DNA of 64,000 nt, taken from NCBI GenBank assembly GCA_964645835.1, contig CAZYDG010000022.1, forward strand, positions 1-64,000, given 5' to 3'. Positions within the stretch are counted from its first letter, which is position 1, and every line of letters starts with the position of its first letter. Of the stretch, positions 51,196-59,578 are shown piece after piece. The notes below the pieces were generated by a model. It had not been told where the DNA came from. It made no database searches and saw only the letters and a list, made by a program, of their open reading frames with translations. The stretch is from CAZBME01 sp964645835 (lineage in GTDB: Bacteria; Desulfobacterota; Syntrophia; Syntrophales; UBA8958). The position numbers were made by a program, and so were the translations under genes.

Positions 51196-51975
51196 ATGAA
51201 GAAAATATGGATCACCGCTTTGGATAAAGATCAGGAGAATGTACAGAAGCTGATGGTTAACCTGAAAAATTACGGGTTGGGTGTCGACGGCCATTTCTGG
51301 GTGGACGATCTAACCAAGATGGCCTGGGATGGCGCCCTGGAGCCCCTGTCGGCGAAGGAGACCGCTTTGTGGATCATCACGGGAGCGGCCGCTCAATTTG
51401 CAGTTCCTACGATCCGTCAAGGATTGTCTATGTTGGCTTTAGCGCTCCAGCACCGGCGCGGCGTCGGATTTCCCATTTTCCTGCTGCCCACGGCTGGCGA
51501 TCTGGATGGGGCGAGCCTCCCCACACTCCTCAAGGGGGCGGATATCTTACCTGCCAAATCCGCTACGATGGGGCCGAAAATCGTTGCCATGGCCAATAAA
51601 CCGGTTCCTGCCGTCAGCGTCGGTTATCGTCTCAACATCCATTCCATCCACGGTATCGGCATCTGGTACGAAATCGGGCCTCCCGCAGGCGGTTTCGAAT
51701 GGCCGGGCGCCATGTTCGGCGTCCATGGGACCGACATTGATTTTCACGGCGTGGGGCCGGCGGACGGCATTCCGGAACGGACTGTCCTGGAATATGCCTT
51801 GAAGGGCATGAAGATTCAATTGGGCGCGGATGAATTCACGGCCTGGGCGGCGCAGAACCGTCTGGACGGGGGCTCCTCCTACTATGTCCGGGTCCAGGGA
51901 ACGCCTGACAAGCTGATTTTCGGACCGTTTGCCGAAGGTGACGATGCGGAGGTCCACGTTGTTAATCTGTCCTGA
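51196..51975 (+). CDS. Unknown type VI-associated protein
   Basis: A 259-residue protein that I do not recognise. The N-terminal half has alternating strands and helices (KKIWITALDKDQ, VDGHFWVDDL, ETALWIITGAA, GFPIFLLPT), suggesting a Rossmann- or flavodoxin-like fold. The C-terminal half is rich in Gly and aromatic residues (GIGIWYEIGPPAGGFEWPGA, FGVHGTDIDFHGVG). No signal peptide or membrane segment is visible. It lies between the TssB-TssC-like gene (57 bases) and vgrG C (21 bases), so it is probably part of the cassette C unit. Confidence 0.5.
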   Translation: MKKIWITALDKDQENVQKLMVNLKNYGLGVDGHFWVDDLTKMAWDGALEPLSAKETALWIITGAAAQFAVPTIRQGLSMLALALQHRRGVGFPIFLLPTAGDLDGASLPTLLKGADILPAKSATMGPKIVAMANKPVPAVSVGYRLNIHSIHGIGIWYEIGPPAGGFEWPGAMFGVHGTDIDFHGVGPADGIPERTVLEYALKGMKIQLGADEFTAWAAQNRLDGGSSYYVRVQGTPDKLIFGPFAEGDDAEVHVVNLS

Positions 51976-51996
51976 TGAAGCCTAGGAGAATTGGTC

Positions 51997-54660
51997 ATGG
52001 CAAATGCCTTTACGTTCAAGTTTACCGGTCATGAAAGCGATCTGGAGGTCAGTTCCGTTTACGGTGAAGAGGCCCTTTCCACACCCTATCAATTCACCTT
52101 GGAATTGCGTTCCACAACGGGCAATATCCGTGATGCCGTCTTGAAGCGTGCGGCCCTGGGGATTATCGTCGATAACGACCGCGTTACGTACTACGGTATT
52201 ATTACCCAATTCGGACAGGTGCGGGCTGACCATGGATACGTCTATTATCAAGCAGTTATGGCGCCGAAGATGTCTCTTCTTCAGCTCAACCGGCGCTCCG
52301 ATGTCTTCACTGATATCCCGTTCTACAAGAAAAGCGACAACTCAAACATAATGGAGACGGTTCTTGCCTCCCGCAACAGCCTGGCTGCTGATGTCGATTA
52401 TGAAATCGATCTTCTCGAAGGGAATCTCAGCCAGTATGCCCCGTCAACAGATGCTCAGAACCGCTGGTCCCATGCCTGTCAGTACGAGGAGACGGACCTC
52501 GATTTCCTGTCTCGCCTCATGGAGCGGGAAGGCGTCTATTATTACTTTAAACAGGGGACTTCCGATCGATCGGGCAAGGAGCAGGAACTGGCAGTTTTCA
52601 CGGATACGAAGGTATCTCATGCCTCTCCGACCCGCACGCTGACTTACCGTCCCACTGCGGAACTTAGGACGGGACCGATGGCGGGAACCTATCAGGAACT
52701 GGTCATGGAGCAGTTTATGCTGCCCAAGACCGTTACACTGACCAATTACGTCTATGAACAGTCCGCCAAGGGGGTTCTGTCGGTCAACAAAACCGTTTCC
52801 GATCAGGGAATAGGGGATGTTCATATCCACGGTGAGAACTTCAGCAGTGCTGATGCAGGCAAAGATGGAGATTTTCTGGCAGGAGTCCGGGCCCAGGAAC
52901 TCCTTTGCCGCGGGACCCGGTATGCAGGCAAAAGCGTTTCCGTTCCCATGATGCCGGGTATGCTCATTAAACTGGACAATGCCGATCCCGCTCTTGCGGG
53001 CACTTATCTGGTGACTAAGGTCACCCACAGGGGAACGCAGCCGCTGCCCGGTCCGGACGGCTCAGTCCCTGTTGACAGTAAGTTTGTCTATGGCAATAGC
53101 TTTACCTGCATTTCCAGCAGTGTCCAGTTCCGACCCGAACGGGTAACGGTTAAACCGCGAATCGCGGGGACGATGAATGCCTTTATCGATGGGAATGTGG
53201 ACATTCCTCTCGATAGCAAAGGCCGATACAAGGTGACCCTTCCCTTTGCCTGTGTCCGGGACAGCGCCACGGGGAAGGTGACCATGAAAAAATCGGCCTG
53301 GATCCGTTTGGCCTTTCCCTATGGCGGGGCCAACTCAAAGACCTACGGCATGCACTTTCCCCTACACAAGGGGGCGGAGGTCATTCTTGCCTTCCGCGAT
53401 GGCGATCCCGACCTACCCGTCATCACCGGGGCGGCTTACAATTCTCAGAATTTCAACCCCGTTACGTCGGACAACCGCATGCAGCACATCATTAAGACTG
53501 CCGGCGGCAACCAGATCATAATGGACGATACGGTAGGCGCCGAGTCCATATCCCTGTTCAGCCCGTACGGCGAAAAAGGGAATTGGATTCACCTCGGCGC
53601 CGGAGGCGAAGATGATAAGGAAAGCGTCTTCCACGTCAAGTCGTCGGGGAACAAGCATGAAATGGTTCTCGGGCAGGAGGATTCCTTCGTTATCGGGTCG
53701 GAAAACTACGTGACCATCGGTTCGAAGATGGAGGCCATGCTGGGGACAGCCTCGGAGTTTACGCTTGCCATGAAGACGGCCATCGAGCTTGCGGGAACGA
53801 TCGAGTGTAAGTTCGGCCACCATGTCGAGTTCGGAAAGACGACGGACATCATCAAGGACAAATCGGACCTCCTCGGGACGGATGAAGTCGTCCTGTCTGC
53901 CGGACTGCCCGCCGCTGAAAAGCTTGTTTTGAGTGGCGTGTCCAAGGCACTGGCCGTCGGCGGTGCGGCGATAGGCGCTCTTCTGGCGGCTGCGGGCGGC
54001 GATATCGGCGGGGCCTTCTTCCCCGACGAGGAATCAGGTGTATCAGCCATGAAACAGATGGGGGCCAGCATGGTGCCCATCATCGCGGGAACGGTGGCCC
54101 AGGTCGTGGCCCTGGGGGTGCTGGTCAAGAAACTCAATACCGAGATGACCCATGCCATCTCAAAAATCGAGATGACCGATTCGGGCATCAAAATCCACGC
54201 AAAGGCGACAAATTCTTTGGGCGCGCCGAACGAAGGCGTCCAATTGGGTATCGGTCCCCAGATAGCGTTGCCGACATCATTCATAAAGATCACCCCGACC
54301 CTGAACAACGAACGGATCTTGCTGACCAACAGCAATACGGCGACAATCAGCCTTGTTGACGGAACGGATATTGTCATCGCCGTCACCAACGGGGGCAGTT
54401 TAAGTCTCAATGGAGATGGTGTCGAGATTAGCCAGGCCAATAACGGCGGAAAAGTTACTCTCGATGCCAACACCGCTACGATGGAAAAGCCGGGAGGCGG
54501 CGGTAAAGTCGTAGCCTCGGCCAACGATATCAAAATCCAGAGTGGTAACGATTCCATCACAATCAACGGCCAGACGGGGATAGCCTTAAATTTCGGCGGC
54601 GGCCAACTCGGTGCGGGTCCCCTCAAGATCAACCAGGCCGGTATCATTCAGTTGGGGTAA
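51997..54660 (+). CDS. vgrG: VgrG spike protein C with beta-helical tail and hydrophobic insert
   Basis: An 887-residue VgrG, diverged from A and B. The gp27-like part (CQYEETDLDFLSRLMEREGVYYYF) and OB-fold (KGRYKVTLPFACV, GMHFPLHKGAEVILAF) are clear. The tail from about 520 has glycine-spaced beta repeats (HEMVLGQEDSFVIGSENYVT), then two hydrophobic stretches at about 652-668 (LAVGGAAIGALLAAAGG) and 692-711 (MVPIIAGTVAQVVALGVLV), and a final beta-helix to the C-terminus. The hydrophobic pair inside a spike is unusual. The ATG at 51997 is preferred to the TTG at 51991 because TAGGAG is better spaced. Confidence 0.9.
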   Translation: MANAFTFKFTGHESDLEVSSVYGEEALSTPYQFTLELRSTTGNIRDAVLKRAALGIIVDNDRVTYYGIITQFGQVRADHGYVYYQAVMAPKMSLLQLNRRSDVFTDIPFYKKSDNSNIMETVLASRNSLAADVDYEIDLLEGNLSQYAPSTDAQNRWSHACQYEETDLDFLSRLMEREGVYYYFKQGTSDRSGKEQELAVFTDTKVSHASPTRTLTYRPTAELRTGPMAGTYQELVMEQFMLPKTVTLTNYVYEQSAKGVLSVNKTVSDQGIGDVHIHGENFSSADAGKDGDFLAGVRAQELLCRGTRYAGKSVSVPMMPGMLIKLDNADPALAGTYLVTKVTHRGTQPLPGPDGSVPVDSKFVYGNSFTCISSSVQFRPERVTVKPRIAGTMNAFIDGNVDIPLDSKGRYKVTLPFACVRDSATGKVTMKKSAWIRLAFPYGGANSKTYGMHFPLHKGAEVILAFRDGDPDLPVITGAAYNSQNFNPVTSDNRMQHIIKTAGGNQIIMDDTVGAESISLFSPYGEKGNWIHLGAGGEDDKESVFHVKSSGNKHEMVLGQEDSFVIGSENYVTIGSKMEAMLGTASEFTLAMKTAIELAGTIECKFGHHVEFGKTTDIIKDKSDLLGTDEVVLSAGLPAAEKLVLSGVSKALAVGGAAIGALLAAAGGDIGGAFFPDEESGVSAMKQMGASMVPIIAGTVAQVVALGVLVKKLNTEMTHAISKIEMTDSGIKIHAKATNSLGAPNEGVQLGIGPQIALPTSFIKITPTLNNERILLTNSNTATISLVDGTDIVIAVTNGGSLSLNGDGVEISQANNGGKVTLDANTATMEKPGGGGKVVASANDIKIQSGNDSITINGQTGIALNFGGGQLGAGPLKINQAGIIQLG

Positions 54661-54700
54661 GAGAAATGGGCAGTTGGGATAAGGAAAACAGGCGGTACGA

Positions 54701-57226
54701 ATGAAGATCATGAAACCGGACAATCTGGGGCTTCTTTTCAGGAGCTTTACTGCAGACGGTCAGATCCGTCTTGCTCTGTCCGCCTGCGCCTGTTTTACCC
54801 TGGACACGGAGGCCCCGAACCGCTTGTTTGAAGAGCCGGATATGTGGCCCGTCATCGAGGCGGCCCTGGACAAGGATGAACTCTTCGATGCCGGCCTGCC
54901 CAAGATCCGGGGGGAATGGCTCGTCTACGGCAGCGCCTTTGCCCAAAAGCCCGTCCAGGCGCTGGAGGTCTCCGTCAGCATTGGTTCCCGGAAAAAGATC
55001 CTTGAGGTCTTCGGCAACCGCTACCGTCAACCGATCGGTTTTACGGAACCCGAGGCCTTCACACAAATCCCCGTGTCTTATGCCAACGCCTTCGGCGGCC
55101 CGGACTTTCCGGCAAACCCTGTCGGCAAGAGCGCAGAATACGACGGAACGGGCAGGCAGTCTCTCCCCAATGTCCAGGTTCCGGGCGACCAGGCCTTGTC
55201 GCCCCAAAACTGGTCACGGCCAGCCGGTTTCACGGCTTATCCTGTGATGTGGCCTCAACGGATGGCCTATATGGGCACCTATGACAAGGATTGGCTTTTA
55301 AAGGACTGGCCTCATCTTCCGAGAGACACAAACTGGAAATATTTCAACGTCGCCCCGGATGACCAGCGCCTCCCGGAATTTTTTACCGGCGATGAAAAAA
55401 TCGAGATACGAAACATGCATCCCCTGAAGCCCTTCATCCGGTCGGCCCTCCCGGCCCTGCGGCCCCGCATCTTCGTCAACCTGCATGAAGATGGGCGGGA
55501 GGCCTTCCGTGAGGTGCCCTGCCGGGCCGAGACGCTCTGGCTTTTCCCCGACCGGGAAACGGGCATTCTCCTTTTCCGGGGGACGACTTCCGTGGCGGAT
55601 GAAGAATACGAAGAGATCCTTCACTGTTTCGCCCGTTGGGAAGCTTCAGCGGAACCGCCGAAGAGCACGGATGAATACTATCGTATCTTTCGTGATGAAC
55701 TGGCCCCGCCTTTGGCTGACGTCGCTTCTCCCGCGCCGCCGCCCGAACCGCCACCGCCGCCCGAACCGCCGCCCCCACCGCCGGATGCAGGCGCCGTCAG
55801 CCCCGAAATGGCGGCCCTCCTCAAGGAAGCTGAGGCATTTGAGGCCCAGGCCAAGGAAATGCTGAAGAAGGCAGGCCTCGATCCCGAGGCGGTTCTGAAG
55901 CAGGCGTCCCTTGCCGCCGTACCGGAAGCCGTTCCTGCCGCAGCTTCTTTAACGGAACTGCAGACGGCCATGGCGGACCTGGAAGCGAAGACCCAGGCCT
56001 TTATGAAGCAATTCGGCCTTGCCGCCGCAGATGTCGAGAAAATCATGACCCCCAAGCCCGAGGCGCCGGTGAAATCTGCCGAAGAGATTATTGCCGGGCT
56101 GCAGAAAGGGGGCTATCACCAACCGGAGATCGCGGCCCAAATCTGGGAAGCGGAGAAGTTGGGTCAGGAGGCCCTGGCGGGCCTGGAAGGGTTGGCGAAA
56201 AAGGCCCCGTTACGCGAGCCGCCACCGGTTGACGCGCCACCTGCCGACGCACCGCCCACGACGGCAAAACCGACGGTAGAAGACGTCATGGCCAAATACA
56301 GGTCCGGCGAAAGCCTTTGCGGTCTCGATCTGACAGGTCTTGATTTTTCCGGCCGGCATCTTTCGGGGGCTGATTTTACTGATGCCATATTGGTAAAAAC
56401 AGCCTTTAAAAAGGCCAGGCTCTGCGAAGCCGTCTTTACCCATGCGATCATGTCCGAGGCGGATTTTACAGAGGCCCGGATGCAAGATGCGGTATTGAGG
56501 GACGCGAGCGCTTCCGGCGCTCTGTTTGTCAAGGCCCGCCTGGATCGGACTGATCTGTCCACAGGAGATTTTACAGGTGGAGACTTCACCGGGGCGGTCC
56601 TCACGGAGGCAGTTGTTTCAGAGGCTGTCTTTGGAAAATGCAGTATGGCCGGGTGCCACGCCCCGAAAATTACTGCAGTAAAAGCCGATTTTACCGGCGC
56701 AGACCTGACCGATGCCGACTTCTCCGGATCGACACTCTCGTTCGCTGTCTTTTTCAGAGCTCACGCCGATGGCCTTCGTCTCTTCGGCGCCATGGGTCGG
56801 AAGCCCGTTTTTGGGAAATCTTCCCTTCGGGGATCAAGGGCGGATGGGGACACTAACTTTGAAGACGGACAGTTTAATTTTGCCGACATGACCCGGTCCA
56901 ACTGGGAGGGAGCAACACTGCTTCGGGCCCAGATGGTGGATGCTGTCCTCGATCATGCTGATTTTACCAAGGCCGACCTGACCGGAAGCATCCTTATCAC
57001 CGCCAGCGCCAAAGAGGCAAATTTTATGAAGACCGTCTTCAAGGAGGCCAATCTCACGGGGATCAACCTCTTCAAGGGGTCGTTGCGCAAGGCCGATCTG
57101 TCCCGGACGGACATGAAAATGTCCAATCTCTATGGCGTGGATCTTTATAAAGTGAAGCTTTTCCGGACCAACCTGACGGATGCAAATCTCAAGAGAACCC
57201 TTTTGACCCTAATGAGGGAAACGTGA
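54701..57226 (+). CDS. DUF2169 adaptor fused to pentapeptide repeats (cassette C, short form)
   Basis: An 841-residue version of the cassette A and B fusions. DUF2169 is at about 1-330 (FDAGLPKIRGEWLVYGSAF, NAFGGPDFPANPVGKS, NVAPDDQRLPEFF). A strongly proline-rich linker (about 345-365) and a helical part follow, and the pentapeptide repeats start at about 530 (MAKYRSGESLCGLDLTGLDF). Compared with A and B, about 400 residues of the middle, including the unknown globular part, are absent. That part is therefore not needed for the DUF2169-pentapeptide pairing. The gene overlaps the next by GTGA. Confidence 0.85.
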   Translation: MKIMKPDNLGLLFRSFTADGQIRLALSACACFTLDTEAPNRLFEEPDMWPVIEAALDKDELFDAGLPKIRGEWLVYGSAFAQKPVQALEVSVSIGSRKKILEVFGNRYRQPIGFTEPEAFTQIPVSYANAFGGPDFPANPVGKSAEYDGTGRQSLPNVQVPGDQALSPQNWSRPAGFTAYPVMWPQRMAYMGTYDKDWLLKDWPHLPRDTNWKYFNVAPDDQRLPEFFTGDEKIEIRNMHPLKPFIRSALPALRPRIFVNLHEDGREAFREVPCRAETLWLFPDRETGILLFRGTTSVADEEYEEILHCFARWEASAEPPKSTDEYYRIFRDELAPPLADVASPAPPPEPPPPPEPPPPPPDAGAVSPEMAALLKEAEAFEAQAKEMLKKAGLDPEAVLKQASLAAVPEAVPAAASLTELQTAMADLEAKTQAFMKQFGLAAADVEKIMTPKPEAPVKSAEEIIAGLQKGGYHQPEIAAQIWEAEKLGQEALAGLEGLAKKAPLREPPPVDAPPADAPPTTAKPTVEDVMAKYRSGESLCGLDLTGLDFSGRHLSGADFTDAILVKTAFKKARLCEAVFTHAIMSEADFTEARMQDAVLRDASASGALFVKARLDRTDLSTGDFTGGDFTGAVLTEAVVSEAVFGKCSMAGCHAPKITAVKADFTGADLTDADFSGSTLSFAVFFRAHADGLRLFGAMGRKPVFGKSSLRGSRADGDTNFEDGQFNFADMTRSNWEGATLLRAQMVDAVLDHADFTKADLTGSILITASAKEANFMKTVFKEANLTGINLFKGSLRKADLSRTDMKMSNLYGVDLYKVKLFRTNLTDANLKRTLLTLMRET

Positions 57227-58290
57227 CGCCCAAGGATTTAATCGCTAAAATCAAATGTGAAGGCGGATTATCCCGGACAGATCTGTCAGGCTTCGATCTT
57301 CGCGGACTCAATCTTTCGGGTGCCTATTTTGAGAAGGTGTCCTTCCGGGGCGCCCTTCTTTCCGGTGCCGATCTTTCCGGATCCACCTTCCGGGAGGCAG
57401 ACCTGTCAGGAGTAACCCTTTCGGACAGCAATCTTTCCTGCTGTCAGGTTCTGGAATCGAATTGTACCGGCGCCGTCTTCACCGGAGCCCGGATGGCCGA
57501 TTCCACCTTCCATCAGGTAACCCTCACTTGGGCGGACCTGACAGGAGTCGACCTGACCGGGGCCTCCCTGTCCCAGACGAGCTTTGATGGGGCCAAGCTG
57601 ACCTCCGGCCGTCTCTGTCGCACAGCCTTCCATAAGTGCAGTTTGTCGCCCGTGGACCTGACCGGGGCAGATCTCACCCGGGTCATGCTGGACAACACTG
57701 ATCTGACGAAGGCCGTCTTCATGAAGACGAATTTGACCCAGGCTTATCTCGTGGGAGCCGGACTTTCAAAACAGGCCTTTCCGGGATGCATTCTCAAAAT
57801 GGCCATGTTGGGCAAAGCCGATCTTAAGGGCGCCCGATTTCCCGGGAGCGATCTCACCCAGACGGGTTTCGGCGAAGCGGATGTGACCGCTGCCGATTTT
57901 ACCCAAACGACGGGCGAGTATGTAAACTTCAGCGGCATCAAAGGACAAAAGGCCCGTTTCTCCGGCGCCCGGCTCTTCATGGCCACCTTCCGGGAAGCTG
58001 ATCTGACGGGCGCGGATTTTACCGGCGCTGTCTTGAGCCAGTCGCTGTTCATCAAGGCCCGTTGCGATGAAACCCTGTTTTCCAGCACCGATTTATCGTA
58101 TGCGGACTTTTCCCACGCCGCAGTCCGGCAGGCGGATTTCACGAAGGCCCGCCTGCCCTATGCGAACCTCCATGGCGTCCACCAGGAAGATGCGAAATGG
58201 AACAGGGCAGACAGGCATACCGCCTATCAGACAGACCCGGACCTTCAGGAGGCTGAACAGTGGAAATCGCCCAGGGCGGCCAATACGTAA
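57223..58290 (+). CDS. Pentapeptide-repeat protein (cassette C)
   Basis: A 355-residue pentapeptide protein, the diverged third paralogue. The start is GTG at 57223, overlapping the upstream TGA (GTGA). After a short helix (TPKDLIAKIKCEGGL) the A(D/N)LSG-type repeats run to about residue 330. As in A and B it follows directly on the DUF2169 fusion. It ends 8 bases before a MITE-like repeat. Confidence 0.85.
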   Translation: MTPKDLIAKIKCEGGLSRTDLSGFDLRGLNLSGAYFEKVSFRGALLSGADLSGSTFREADLSGVTLSDSNLSCCQVLESNCTGAVFTGARMADSTFHQVTLTWADLTGVDLTGASLSQTSFDGAKLTSGRLCRTAFHKCSLSPVDLTGADLTRVMLDNTDLTKAVFMKTNLTQAYLVGAGLSKQAFPGCILKMAMLGKADLKGARFPGSDLTQTGFGEADVTAADFTQTTGEYVNFSGIKGQKARFSGARLFMATFREADLTGADFTGAVLSQSLFIKARCDETLFSSTDLSYADFSHAAVRQADFTKARLPYANLHGVHQEDAKWNRADRHTAYQTDPDLQEAEQWKSPRAANT

Positions 58291-58298
58291 CGGCCATT

Positions 58299-58432
58299 GT
58301 AATAGTATCTTGTAACTTTATTTCTATGTAGGGTGGAACAAGCGAAGCGGTTCCACCGATGATTGGTGGATGCGCTTCGCTTCATCCACCCTACATAGAT
58401 GCGAAAAAGCTGATGTTACATGGTAATAGTAT
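58299..58432. repeat. MITE-like palindromic repeat, copy 2
   Basis: Begins GTAATAGTATCTTGTAAC and ends GATGTTACATGGTAATAGTA, with inner arms TGTAGGGTGGAACAAGCGAA and GCTTCGCTTCATCCACCCTA. It aligns with copy 1 at 48539-48665 over nearly its whole length. It has inserted between the pentapeptide and DUF3540 genes of cassette C, 16 bases before the damaged DUF3540 gene. Confidence 0.75.
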
Positions 58433-58447
58433 AAAAAGGAGTATCTT

Positions 58448-59105
58448 ATGAATAATATTGCCGTTTTGAAGAAAGAAGCCCTGCCGTGGCCGGTCATGTG
58501 GTCTTACGCTATTGTCAAGGCGCGGAAAGACGCCGGCTATCTTCTGGAGACAAGCGACGGTCAGGCGGTGAGGGCAGAAAAAGCCGCGGGCTGCCTCCTC
58601 GAGCCGGAGGTGGGCGGACCGTGTCCTCCTGGCCTGCGATGACGCGGGAGAGTGCTTTATTATGGATGTTCTCGTTAAAGCCACAGGAAAGGCCCGTATC
58701 CTTCTGCCCGGAACGGCGACAATAAGCGGGGAAAGCGGAGATGTAACCATGGAAGGCCGGACCATCCGTGTCCAGGCGTCCCAAGAGGCCCTTTTCGAGG
58801 CGCCGGAGATGTCCTTCACCGGGATAAAGGGAACGGCCAGGTTCTCGGCTTTTTCTCTTATTGCCCGTACCCTGGGCGCACATATCGAAAGGACATCTGC
58901 CGTCCTGGGTGTTTTCGACGGCGTTATCGGCCGGTTGACGGAGAAGATCGGCAACAGTTTCCGCCGGATCGAACATCTGGAAGAGGTCAAGGCAGGGCGG
59001 CTCCGCACCATTGTCCGGGATCGGTTTGCCGTCCGGGCAAAACAGGCATCCGTCGTCGTCGAGGAAGACGTGACAATCGACGGGAAAAAAATTCATCTCG
59101 GCTAG
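58448..59105 (+). pseudogene. DUF3540 gene of cassette C, broken by one extra base
   Basis: The first frame (58448-58642) reads MNNIAVLKKEALPWPVMWSY... to AAGCLLEPEVGG and then runs out of frame to a TGA. The second frame (through 59105) continues DRVLLACDDAGECFIMDVLV, matching SCLVRPGTSDVVLLALDNED in cassette A, and ends in the DUF3540 C-terminus. Removing one G in the GG at 58616-58617 restores a single frame of 218 residues, exactly the length of the cassette A protein. This is a true one-base insertion, a sequencing error or, less likely, a programmed shift. The C-terminal half could in principle be made from ATG 58662. Confidence 0.75.
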
Positions 59106-59117
59106 AAAGGAAAACCC

Positions 59118-59513
59118 ATGTTTGCAACCACACAAGCCGGTGGGCAACTAATGGCCATGCCCGATGTCTGCCTGACACCGGCGCCTCCGGCTCCGCCCGT
59201 TCCTGTGCCCTATCCGAATATCGGCATGCCCGCCATGGCCAATCCCGTGACCTCGAAGGTTATGATCGGCGGCATGCCCGCCCTGACGAAGGCCTCCAAG
59301 ATCCAACCGACCAACGGCGATGAGGCCGGCGTTAACCAGGGCGCTGCCTCCGGAAAAATCATGGGACCGGCAGAGATTATTCAGGGCAGTACGAAGGTAA
59401 AACTGGAGGGGAATCCGGCCGTCTACCTTGGCAATCCCACCAAGCAGAACGACGGCAACGCCGTAGGGTCCATCCTCGCGCCGAGCCAGACGACGGTCAT
59501 GATTATGGGATAG
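59118..59513 (+). CDS. DUF4150 PAAR-like tip protein (cassette C)
   Basis: A 131-residue PAAR-like protein of the DUF4150 family, diverged from the tips of A and B. The pattern is GGQLMAMPDVCLTPAPPAPP, then NIGMPAMANPVTSKVMIGG, TKASKIQPTNGDEAG and the closing ILAPSQTTVMIMG. The motif GDEAG with GAASGKIMGPAEI is typical of the larger PAAR-like DUF4150 group. It follows the broken DUF3540 gene by 12 bases. Confidence 0.85.
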   Translation: MFATTQAGGQLMAMPDVCLTPAPPAPPVPVPYPNIGMPAMANPVTSKVMIGGMPALTKASKIQPTNGDEAGVNQGAASGKIMGPAEIIQGSTKVKLEGNPAVYLGNPTKQNDGNAVGSILAPSQTTVMIMG

Positions 59514-59578
59514 GCACTATCATCTTCTTTGCTAATATTTAAGCAAGTTGACGAAAACTCTTCGAGGAGGCAGGCACC

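Noticed and set aside
51196..51975. TIR domain in the N-terminus of the 259-residue protein
   Set aside because: The strand-helix order is suggestive, but the catalytic Glu context and the BB-loop pattern of TIR domains are not visible.
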